A stretch of 7,074 nucleotides of DNA. Origin: Novosphingobium sp. (GTDB lineage Bacteria > Pseudomonadota > Alphaproteobacteria > Sphingomonadales > Sphingomonadaceae). Made by a program: the position numbers and the translations under genes. Below the pieces are notes generated by a model. It searched no databases and was not told where the DNA came from. It saw only the letters and a list, made by a program, of their open reading frames with translations. Shown piece by piece: positions 1 through 5,790 of the stretch (position 1 is its first letter; each line of letters begins with the position of its first letter). The stretch spans positions 1-7,074 of the forward strand of contig JAQVEQ010000148.1 in assembly GCA_028697875.1 (NCBI GenBank). The letters run 5' to 3'.

Positions 1-481
1 CCAGCAGGCCGGTGAGGCCGCCGCCGATGATCAGCACCTTGAAGCCCGCGGGCACCGGGGCACGGCCGGGCACCTTGGTACGGTCGGGCGTGCGTTCGAA
101 CCCGCCCTGTTCGATCATCATCGGAACGAATTCGTCGGCCACTTCCTCGCCCACGCCGATGCTCATCATTTTCTGCATCAGCGCGCGCGGCGGGCTGCCT
201 TCCTTGGCCGCGCCCGGCGTGGTCAGCACCTTGCGCAGCTTTTCGCGCAGTTCGGCATAGGCTTCGGCCGGCCACTGGTGGCCGGGAGCGGCGAAAGGAT
301 GGCGGATATGGGCCTTGAACCGGTCGAGCAGTTCCTCGTCATGCGTCAGGTGGACATAGACCATCAGCAGCGTGTGGGGCTCGGCACCTTCGAGGGCGGC
401 GGCCAGTTCCGGGCTGTCGGCAAGAGGAAGGGTATAATCGTAATCGACGATATTACGCATCGAGTGGGCTTTCGTGGCCAT
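1..481 (-). CDS. Flavin-dependent (Baeyer-Villiger-like) monooxygenase, N-terminal part, truncated by window edge
   Basis: The reading frame stays open from ATG 481 to the window edge, giving 160 codons; the rest of the gene lies outside. Residues 1 to about 145 form a mostly helical N-terminal region without a cofactor motif. It is followed by a hydrophobic strand and a dinucleotide-binding loop, IIGGGLTGLL (residues 151-160, GxGxxG at 153-158), which marks the start of an FAD-binding Rossmann fold. A nucleotide-binding fold starting this late fits Baeyer-Villiger monooxygenases of the 4-hydroxyacetophenone monooxygenase type, which carry an N-terminal extension. Such enzymes use NADPH and O2 to turn ketones into esters or lactones. 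The start is supported by GGGAG at 490-494, 8 bases upstream; an in-frame ATG at 460 is less likely. The BVMO fingerprint and NADPH site would lie beyond the edge, so another FAD-dependent oxidoreductase is possible. The neighbouring dehydrogenase genes fit a ketone-oxidising pathway. Confidence 0.75.
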   Translation of the reverse strand, partial: MATKAHSMRNIVDYDYTLPLADSPELAAALEGAEPHTLLMVYVHLTHDEELLDRFKAHIRHPFAAPGHQWPAEAYAELREKLRKVLTTPGAAKEGSPPRALMQKMMSIGVGEEVADEFVPMMIEQGGFERTPDRTKVPGRAPVPAGFKVLIIGGGLTGLL

Positions 482-525
482 CCTTGTTTCTCCCGTGATT
501 CGCCGCCCGATAATTCACGAACAGG

Positions 526-551
526 CAGGCGAAAGCCTGACTTTATCAGGC
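526..551 (-). other. Two mutually exclusive hairpins in the monooxygenase leader
   Basis: In the minus-strand transcript, GCCTGA (546-551) pairs perfectly with TCAGGC (535-540) around a 5-base loop. The CAGGC portion of that second arm (535-539) can instead pair with GCCTG (526-530) around a 4-base loop. The two stems share an arm and cannot both form. The first is followed by only three T residues, so it is at best a weak terminator for the upstream genes. The arrangement could act as an attenuator or transcript-end stabiliser. No function is demonstrable from sequence. Confidence 0.3.
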
Positions 552-553
552 AT

Positions 554-601
554 AGTGATTATTCACTCACATAATATGTCGCGTTCCGGATGACCGGACA
601 A
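554..601 (-). promoter_or_regulatory. Candidate promoter with overlapping operator-like palindromes, upstream of the monooxygenase gene
   Basis: Read on the minus strand, TTGTCC (596-601) is followed after 17 bases by CATATT (573-578), or after 19 bases by TATTAT (571-576). Either pair is a reasonable match to -35/-10 elements. The -10 region lies inside the palindrome ACATAATATGT (569-579), and a second palindrome, AGTGATTATTCACT (554-567), sits where transcription would start. A third inverted repeat, TCCGG-ATGA-CCGGA (585-598), overlaps the -35. A palindrome over the -10 and start site is the usual position for a repressor operator. The AT-rich composition, against the GC-rich genes around it, supports a regulatory role. 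No regulator gene is in the window, and the call rests on pattern only. Confidence 0.35.
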
Positions 602-624
602 GCACCCATTTCACCTGCGCGGCG

Positions 625-1536
625 TCAGGCCCTCGAACGGTACTGGTCCACCACTTCGTTGACCGCCCGGGTCACGTCGTGGCGGCGATAGCCGAGCAGT
701 TCGACGTCCGCCGGATCGGGCTCGTAAGTCACGTAGTTGCCGCGCCCGGTGTAGATCCCGATGTCGGGCAGCATCGGGTGCTCCTTGTCGAGCGCGGGCA
801 CCGGCACATCGTTGCCCGCCGCCTTGAAGAACAGCCCGAAATATTCCGCAAAACCGAGGTTCTCGTCACCAAGGAGATAAGCCTTGCCATTCTCTCCCCG
901 CTCCAGCGCGCCGGCAATCGCTTCGGACAGCGACTGGCAGGAAATGAAGTTCGTGCCGCCCGCCGGGCCGAACGCCTCCATCCCTTCCAGCTTGCCCTCG
1001 GCATAGCGGGTGTACATCTCGAACATCGGCAGGCTCATGCCTGGCACGGTGCCGACCACGAAAGGCGCATCGAGGCTGACGGCATGGAAGTTGTCGTCCG
1101 CCAGCGCCACGATTCCCTCGACCGCCAGCTTGCGCGAGCGGATATAGGGGATCTTGTCCATCAGCTCGGGCGCGATGTGCGGGTAGAAGCTGCCGACGTG
1201 AATGAAGTGCCTCACGCCCGCTTCCTTGCACAACGCGGCGAACTGCGGGACGCATTCCGCGTTGGAACGCATCACGTGGTCGTCGAACTTGGTGCCCTTG
1301 GGCAAGTGGCGGATGTCGTTGCCTGCCGCGAAGACCACGGCGTCGAACGGGGCGAGCTGTTCCTTCGTGAACGTGCCTTCCATGAAGTCGCCCTGCACGA
1401 ACGGCAGCTTGGCCAGTTCGGTCGTCTCTTGCGGCGGACGCCGCCCGGCAACGGCCACGTCGTGACCGAGCGATGTCAGGTGCAGCGCCGCATGGCCGCC
1501 GATCATGCCCGTTCCGCCTACCACCAGAATTTTCAT
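625..1536 (-). CDS. NAD(P)-binding epimerase/reductase-like protein (atypical or extended SDR)
   Basis: This 303-residue protein begins with MKILVVGGTGMIGGH, whose glycine motif (residues 7-14) is the nucleotide-binding loop of NAD-dependent epimerases, dihydroflavonol-reductase-like and NmrA-like proteins. Strand two ends in AGRRPP (30-35); the two arginines favour NADP(H) over NAD(H). A VVFAAG stretch (67-72) and FIHVGSFYPH (111-120) match the later strands of the fold. The expected Tyr-x3-Lys catalytic pair is not clean: YIRSRK places Tyr131 and Lys136 five apart, so the chemistry may be altered or lost. No signal peptide or membrane segment is seen, so the protein is probably cytosolic. 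The start at 1536 is set by GGGGAG (1542-1547), 5 bases upstream. It lies 37 bases after the dehydrogenase gene, so the two are probably co-transcribed. It could act on a carbonyl or hydroxyl intermediate of the same pathway; the substrate is unknown. Confidence 0.85.
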   Translation of the reverse strand: MKILVVGGTGMIGGHAALHLTSLGHDVAVAGRRPPQETTELAKLPFVQGDFMEGTFTKEQLAPFDAVVFAAGNDIRHLPKGTKFDDHVMRSNAECVPQFAALCKEAGVRHFIHVGSFYPHIAPELMDKIPYIRSRKLAVEGIVALADDNFHAVSLDAPFVVGTVPGMSLPMFEMYTRYAEGKLEGMEAFGPAGGTNFISCQSLSEAIAGALERGENGKAYLLGDENLGFAEYFGLFFKAAGNDVPVPALDKEHPMLPDIGIYTGRGNYVTYEPDPADVELLGYRRHDVTRAVNEVVDQYRSRA

Positions 1537-1573
1537 TGTCTCTCCCCTGCGTTCGAATTCGCGTGTCGTGTGT

Positions 1574-2401
1574 TCAGAAATTGAAGCCGTTGCCGGTCAC
1601 TACCGGCACGTTGGTCCAGATCCCGCGCGGATCGCGGTACCAGCCGCCCGCCGCCAGCGCGCCGCCGTCAAGGTTGATCGTCGTGCCGGTGATCCACCCC
1701 GCGAGATCGGAAGCGAGGAACAGGGCCGCGCCCGCCGCGTCCTCCGGCTTGCCGAAACGGCCGAGCGGGATCCAGCGTTCGATATGGTCCTGATGCTCCT
1801 GCGCGATCATCGCGTGGATCGGCACTTGCGGCGTGTCGGTCGTCTCCGGCGCAATGGCGTTGACGCGAATGTGCTTCGGCCCGAGTTCCAGCGCGAGGCT
1901 GCGGGTAAAGCCGGTGATCGCATGCTTGAAGGCGGAATAGACCGTGGTCATGGGAATGCCGCGAAAGGCCTCGATCGAGGAGATCGAAATCACGCTGCCC
2001 CCTTCGCGCAGCAAGGGAATCGCCGCGCGCGTGGTCAGGAACACCGATTTGAGATTGGTGGCATAGAGCGCGTCCAATTCATCGTCGGTCACCAGTTCGA
2101 ATCGCTTGGTCACACCGAGGAAGTCGCCGACGTTGTTGACCAGCACGTCGAGCGCGCCGAAACGCGCCTTCACCGCGTCCATCAGCCCATCGACCGCCGC
2201 ACGATCGGTGACGTCGCACGGCGATACCAGCGCATCGACGCCAGCACTTTCGAGCGCCGCGCGCACGTCATCCGCCCGCCGGGCGTCGATCTCGGCGACA
2301 ACCACCGAGGCCCCGGCCCGTCCGAAGGTTTCGGCAATGGCGCGGCCGATACCCGCACCGCCACCGGTGACCAGCGCCACCTTACCCGTGAAATCCAGCA
2401 T
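1574..2401 (-). CDS. Classical short-chain dehydrogenase/reductase (SDR)
   Basis: This 275-residue protein has every landmark of the classical SDR family: the TGGGAGIG cofactor loop (residues 12-19), the NNVG motif (89-92), and a catalytic tetrad of Asn116, Ser142, Tyr155 and Lys159 (YSAFK). Acidic residues after strand two (Glu37, Asp39) suggest NAD(H) rather than NADP(H), which fits oxidation of an alcohol to a ketone. The usual LDGG near the C-terminus (244-247) is present, but the protein continues about 28 residues further with a Trp/Tyr/Arg/Asn-rich tail. Most classical SDRs end near residue 250. The start at 2401 is supported by GGGAG (2407-2411), 5 bases upstream. The gene lies 82 bases after gcvPB and 37 before the epimerase-like gene. 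With the monooxygenase downstream it may feed ketone into a Baeyer-Villiger step; that pathway role is inferred. General annotations such as 3-oxoacyl-ACP reductase would be over-specific here. Confidence 0.93.
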   Translation of the reverse strand: MLDFTGKVALVTGGGAGIGRAIAETFGRAGASVVVAEIDARRADDVRAALESAGVDALVSPCDVTDRAAVDGLMDAVKARFGALDVLVNNVGDFLGVTKRFELVTDDELDALYATNLKSVFLTTRAAIPLLREGGSVISISSIEAFRGIPMTTVYSAFKHAITGFTRSLALELGPKHIRVNAIAPETTDTPQVPIHAMIAQEHQDHIERWIPLGRFGKPEDAAGAALFLASDLAGWITGTTINLDGGALAAGGWYRDPRGIWTNVPVVTGNGFNF

Positions 2402-2406
2402 GCTTT

Positions 2407-2443
2407 CTCCCAGTCACGCGATGTGTAACCGCGCATATGGGAG
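2407..2443 (-). promoter_or_regulatory. Hairpin that can hide the ribosome binding site of the SDR gene
   Basis: In the minus-strand transcript, CTCCCA (2438-2443) is perfectly complementary to TGGGAG (2407-2412), which contains the dehydrogenase's Shine-Dalgarno sequence. Inside that stem, GCGCG (2430-2434) pairs with CGCGT (2416-2420), with one G-U pair and a 9-base loop. The result is a two-part stem of 6 and 5 pairs separated by a 3-by-3 internal loop. It could limit translation of the dehydrogenase by itself, or respond to a factor or temperature. A weak promoter-like pair, TTGCCT (2445-2450) and TACACA (2422-2427) with 17-base spacing, overlaps it. No T-run follows, so it is not an intrinsic terminator for the gcv operon. 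Confidence 0.3.
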
Positions 2444-2483
2444 CAGGCAACGCAGCACCTTCGGACTCAATCGTCCCGTAACG

Positions 2484-4040
2484 TCAGGCGTCCTTGAATG
2501 TCAGCCTGGGTTTGCGTGCGGCCAGCGTTTCGTCGAGCCGGCGGCGAGGGGCATGGACCGGGGCCTGCGCCAGCGCCGGATCGCCCGCCCGGGCGCGTTC
2601 GGCAATGGAGCGCAAGGCGCCGATGAACTGGTCGAGCGTCGCCTTGCTCTCGCACTCGGTCGGTTCGACCAGCATGGCCCCGTGGACGACCAGCGGGAAA
2701 TACATGGTCATCGGGTGGAAGCCTTCGTCGATCAGCGCCTTGGCGACGTCGATGGTCGAAACCCCTTCGGCAAAGCCTTTGTCGCTGAACAGCGCCTCGT
2801 GCATGCACGGGCCGCTGGTGCCGAACGGCGCGTCGAGCACGCCGTCGAGACTGCGCAGCACATAGTTCGCCGCCAGCACCGCGTCGTCCGCCACTTGCCT
2901 GAGACCGTCCGCCCCGTGGCTGAGGATATAGGCGAGCGCGCGAGTGAACATGCCCATCTGGCCATGGAACGCGGCCATCCGCCCGAAGGCCTGCGTCCCG
3001 CCGTTGTCCGCCGCGCCTTCCTCTTCCACCAGGCGATAGCCCTCGGCGGTCCGCACCACGAAAGGCAAGGGCGCGAAGGGCGCCAGCGCTTCGGAGAGCA
3101 CGACCGGCCCGCTGCCCGGCCCGCCGCCGCCGTGCGGAGTGGAGAAGGTCTTGTGCAGGTTGATGTGCATCGCATCGACGCCAAGGTCGCCGGGACGCAC
3201 CCGGCCGACGATGGCGTTGAAGTTCGCCCCGTCGCAATAGACGAAGGCCCCGGCGGCATGGGCGGCATCGGCAATCGCCACGATGTCGCGTTCGAACAGG
3301 CCGCAGGTGTTGGGATTGGTAATCATCACCGCGGCGACGTCCGACCCGAGCCGGGCCTTGAGCGCGGCGAGATCGACCCGGCCGTCCTCCGTGCAGGGGA
3401 TGCTTTCGACCCGGTAATTGGCGAAAGCAGCTGTGGCGGGATTGGTGCCATGGGCGCTTTCGGGAACCAGGATCACCTCGCGCGCGTCGCCCCGCGCTTC
3501 GAGCGCGGCGCGGATGCACAGGATGCCGCAAAGTTCGCCATGCGCCCCGGCCTTGGGGCTCATCGCCACGCCCGCCATGTTGGTCAGGCGCAGCAGCCAT
3601 TCGCCCAGTTCCGCAATCACGCCCAGCGCGCCCTGCACGGTCCCCTCGGGCTGGAGGGGATGGACGTCGGCGAAGCCCGGCAACCGCGCGACTTTCTCGT
3701 TCAGGCGCGGGTTGTGCTTCATCGTGCACGAACCGAGCGGGAAGATGCCGAGATCGATGGCGTAGTTCTGGCGGGAAAGGCGCGTGTAGTGGCGCACCGC
3801 TTCCGGCTCCGACAGGCCGGGCAGGCCGATCGCGCCGGTGCGTTCCAGCCCGCCCAGGCGGACGGACGGCGCAGTGTCCGGCTCCGGCAGGTCGACGCCG
3901 CAGGTCTGGGTCGTGCCAAGTTCGAACAGCAGCGGCTCTTCCAGTATCAGCGCGCGATTGCCGGTAACGGTGCCGGTCTGTTCGACGACAGTATCGTTGG
4001 CGGCCAGCGAAGGGCGCCAGCCCGAAGGATTGATGCTCAT
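2484..4040 (-). CDS. gcvPB: Glycine dehydrogenase (decarboxylating) subunit 2, P protein C-terminal half
   Basis: This is the PLP-binding half of the two-subunit glycine decarboxylase. With GcvPA it decarboxylates glycine and passes the aminomethyl group to the lipoyl arm of GcvH. In the 518-residue protein the PLP lysine is Lys297 in HINLHKTFSTPHGGGG, followed by the glycine-rich loop GGGGPGSGPV (304-313). Other family blocks are LGSCTMKHNP (102-111), PESAHGTNPA (193-202), PNTCGLFE (243-250) and FHPMTMYFPL (441-450). In MLVEPTECESK (456-466) the Cys463 position is often Ser or Thr in relatives. The length is normal: with GcvPA (452) the sum of 970 is close to that of fused P proteins. The start ATG overlaps the gcvPA stop (ATGA, 4037-4040) and has a perfect AGGAGG (4048-4053), 7 bases upstream, so the subunits are probably translationally coupled. 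It is the last gene of the gcv operon; no clear terminator follows. Confidence 0.98.
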   Translation of the reverse strand: MSINPSGWRPSLAANDTVVEQTGTVTGNRALILEEPLLFELGTTQTCGVDLPEPDTAPSVRLGGLERTGAIGLPGLSEPEAVRHYTRLSRQNYAIDLGIFPLGSCTMKHNPRLNEKVARLPGFADVHPLQPEGTVQGALGVIAELGEWLLRLTNMAGVAMSPKAGAHGELCGILCIRAALEARGDAREVILVPESAHGTNPATAAFANYRVESIPCTEDGRVDLAALKARLGSDVAAVMITNPNTCGLFERDIVAIADAAHAAGAFVYCDGANFNAIVGRVRPGDLGVDAMHINLHKTFSTPHGGGGPGSGPVVLSEALAPFAPLPFVVRTAEGYRLVEEEGAADNGGTQAFGRMAAFHGQMGMFTRALAYILSHGADGLRQVADDAVLAANYVLRSLDGVLDAPFGTSGPCMHEALFSDKGFAEGVSTIDVAKALIDEGFHPMTMYFPLVVHGAMLVEPTECESKATLDQFIGALRSIAERARAGDPALAQAPVHAPRRRLDETLAARKPRLTFKDA

Positions 4041-4053
4041 GCCAGCGCCTCCT
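4037..4053 (-). promoter_or_regulatory. Overlapping stop/start ATGA and strong ribosome binding site joining gcvPA to gcvPB
   Basis: The gcvPB ATG (4038-4040) and the gcvPA TGA (4037-4039) share bases. The last codons of gcvPA contain AGGAGG (4048-4053), the strongest ribosome binding site in the window. This layout allows re-initiation by the same ribosome and would help make the two subunits in equal amounts. Confidence 0.8.
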
Positions 4054-5395
4054 CGAGTCCGGCGGCCAGGGCTTCGATGTCCTCCTCGCAGGCCGTCTCG
4101 GTCACGGCGACAAGCAGGCCCCCGGCCAGCTCCGGCTGGCCGGGATACAACCGGCCGAGCGACACGCCCGCCAGCAGCCCCTTGCCCGCGAGATCCCGCA
4201 CGACGGCCCGTGCATCGCCGTCGATCCAGAGCGTGAATTCGTTGAAGAAACCGCCGTTGACCAGCGTGACCCCCGGCACTTGCGCCAGGCGGCCGGCGGC
4301 AAGACAGGCCAGGCGATGGTTTTCCGCCGCCAGCGCGCGCAGCCCCTTTTCGCCCAGCAGCGTCAGGTGGATCGAGAAGGCCAGCGCGCAGAGACCGGCA
4401 TTGGTGCAGATGTTGGAAGTCGCCTTTTCGCGGCGGATATGCTGCTCGCGCGTCGAAAGCGTGAGCACATAGCCGCGCCGTCCGGCGGCATCGACCGTTT
4501 CGCCCACGAGCCGCCCCGGCATCTGGCGGACATACTTGTCGCGCGTGGCGAAGAGCCCGAGGTAAGGCCCGCCGAACTGGAGCCCGACGCCAAGCGACTG
4601 CCCTTCGCCCACGACGATATCGGCCCCCATCGCCCCGGGGCTGCGGATCGCGCCCAGCGCGACCGGTTCGGTCACCACCGCGACCAGCAGCGCGCCTGCC
4701 GCATGGACCGCGTCGGCCAGAGCGGCCAGGTCGCCGATCCGGCCCAGCACGTCGGGATATTGCACCACCACGCAGCTCGTCTGCGCATCGACCTGCCCGG
4801 CCAGGGCCGCGAGATCGGGTTCCGCCACCGGGGCCAGCGGCGCCTGCTCGATAACGTCGCCGGTGAAGCGGGCCATGGTCCGCACTGTTCCCACGTAATG
4901 CGGATGCAGGCCGGACGAGAGCACCGCCTTGTTTCGCTTCGTGATTCGCCCGGCCATCGCAATCGCTTCCCAGCAGGCGGTCGAGCCGTCGTACATCGAA
5001 GCATTGGCCACGTCGCAGCCCAGCAGGCGCGCGACCTGGGGCTGGAACTCGAACAGCATCTGCAGTGTGCCCTGCGCGATTTCCGGCTGGTAGGGCGTGT
5101 AGGCGGTCAGGAATTCGCCGCGCTGGATCAGATGGTCGACACTGGCGGGCACATGATGGCGATAGGCCCCCGCGCCAAGGAACGCAGGCACGCTGCCCGC
5201 GCTCACGTTCCGTGCCGCCAGCCGCGCCATGTGGCGTTCGACCGCCATCTCGCCCGCATGGCCGGGCAGCCCTTCGACCGGGCCGGCCAGCCGCGCCGCC
5301 TCGGGCACGTCGGCGAACAGGGCATCGACCGAAGGCGCACCGATCCGCGCCAGCATCTCGGCGCGGTCGGCCTCGGTCAGGGGGAGATAGCGCAT
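4037..5395 (-). CDS. gcvPA: Glycine dehydrogenase (decarboxylating) subunit 1, P protein N-terminal half
   Basis: This 452-residue protein has the fold-type I aminotransferase shape but lacks the PLP lysine, which is in GcvPB; the two assemble into the active P protein. Family hallmarks are MRYLPLTEADRAEML at the start, FLGAGAYRHHVPA (72-84), YTPYQPEIAQGTLQ (99-112), NASMYDGSTACWEA (131-144), GEGQSLGVGLQFGGPYLG (263-280), a GRLVGET block (294-300) and REKATSNICTN (322-332). The length is typical of stand-alone GcvPA. I place the start at 5395, where AAGGA (5402-5406) lies 6 bases upstream and the family N-terminus begins; a start 45 bases earlier would run into the end of gcvH. It lies 19 bases after gcvH and overlaps gcvPB by 4 bases. 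The split P protein is common in alphaproteobacteria, other bacteria and archaea, whereas E. coli has a fused GcvP. Confidence 0.98.
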   Translation of the reverse strand: MRYLPLTEADRAEMLARIGAPSVDALFADVPEAARLAGPVEGLPGHAGEMAVERHMARLAARNVSAGSVPAFLGAGAYRHHVPASVDHLIQRGEFLTAYTPYQPEIAQGTLQMLFEFQPQVARLLGCDVANASMYDGSTACWEAIAMAGRITKRNKAVLSSGLHPHYVGTVRTMARFTGDVIEQAPLAPVAEPDLAALAGQVDAQTSCVVVQYPDVLGRIGDLAALADAVHAAGALLVAVVTEPVALGAIRSPGAMGADIVVGEGQSLGVGLQFGGPYLGLFATRDKYVRQMPGRLVGETVDAAGRRGYVLTLSTREQHIRREKATSNICTNAGLCALAFSIHLTLLGEKGLRALAAENHRLACLAAGRLAQVPGVTLVNGGFFNEFTLWIDGDARAVVRDLAGKGLLAGVSLGRLYPGQPELAGGLLVAVTETACEEDIEALAAGLEEALA

Positions 5396-5414
5396 CGCGT
5401 TTCCTTGTTTCGCG

Positions 5415-5786
5415 TCAGAGCTTGTCGACGAACGCAACATAGGCCGCTTCGTCCATCAGCCCGGCCAGTTCGCCGGGGTCGGCAATGGTCAGCTTGAAGA
5501 ACCAGCCGTCGCCTTCGGCATCGGAATTGACCAGCGCCGGGTCCTCTTCGAGCGCCCCGTTGCCTTCGATCACCGTGCCGCCGATCGGGGAATAGACATC
5601 GGACGCGGCCTTGACCGATTCGACCACGGCAGCTTCCTGCCCCTTCTCGACCGTGATGCCGACTTCGGGCAGTTCGACGAAGACGATGTCGCCCAGCTGG
5701 CCCTGGGCATAGTCGGTGATCCCGACGGTCGCGGTATCGCCCTCGACCTCGATCCATTCATGCTCTTCGGTAAAGTAACGGCTCAT
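5415..5786 (-). CDS. gcvH: Glycine cleavage system H protein (lipoyl carrier)
   Basis: The H protein carries the aminomethyl intermediate from P to T on a lipoylated lysine and is then re-oxidised by the L protein. This copy has 123 residues, close to the usual 125 or so. It begins MSRYFTEEHEWIEVEGDTA, continues GITDYAQGQLGDIVFVELP (22-40), and has the lipoylation site VVESVKAASD with Lys59. The conserved PIGGTVIEGN (67-76), LVNSD (85-89) and GDGWFFKL (92-99) follow. Start 5786 is chosen because AGGGAG (5796-5801) precedes it and the family N-terminus begins here; the frame stays open upstream to 5900, but that stretch lies inside gcvT and has no family similarity. The gene starts 4 bases after gcvT stops, and gcvPA follows 19 bases later. 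Lipoylation would need lipoate-attachment enzymes encoded elsewhere. Confidence 0.98.
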   Translation of the reverse strand: MSRYFTEEHEWIEVEGDTATVGITDYAQGQLGDIVFVELPEVGITVEKGQEAAVVESVKAASDVYSPIGGTVIEGNGALEEDPALVNSDAEGDGWFFKLTIADPGELAGLMDEAAYVAFVDKL

Positions 5787-5790
5787 GGGG

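Noticed and set aside
12..574. Short plus-strand open frames (12-260 and 278-574) opposite the truncated monooxygenase
   Set aside because: The minus-strand frame through the same region is uninterrupted from a good start and contains an FAD-binding motif; the plus-strand products resemble nothing.
1554..1561. The palindrome CGAATTCG in the gap before the epimerase-like gene
   Set aside because: Eight bases is too short to mean much, and it has no promoter-like neighbours.
679..2428. Two plus-strand open frames (679-1584 and 1505-2428) opposite the epimerase-like and SDR genes
   Set aside because: Both are antisense shadows of genes with clear motifs, and they overlap each other. Neither shows a family motif.
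2422..2450. A possible promoter for the SDR gene (TTGCCT and TACACA, 17-base spacing)
   Set aside because: The -10 match is poor and the site overlaps the proposed hairpin, so I did not list it as a separate feature.
2106..4472. A 788-codon open frame on the plus strand, antisense to gcvPB and parts of its neighbours
   Set aside because: Its protein is rich in Arg, Ala, Gly and His with no recognisable domain, and it lies opposite well-identified genes. In GC-rich DNA, biased codon use on the coding strand removes stops from the opposite strand.
5396..5440. A longer gcvPA start at 5440
   Set aside because: It would overlap the end of gcvH and add 15 unconserved residues; the start at 5395 has AAGGA at proper spacing and matches the family N-terminus.
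4280..5497. A 405-codon plus-strand open frame opposite gcvPA
   Set aside because: It is a low-complexity, Arg/His/Gln-rich product antisense to a conserved gene, with no family signature.
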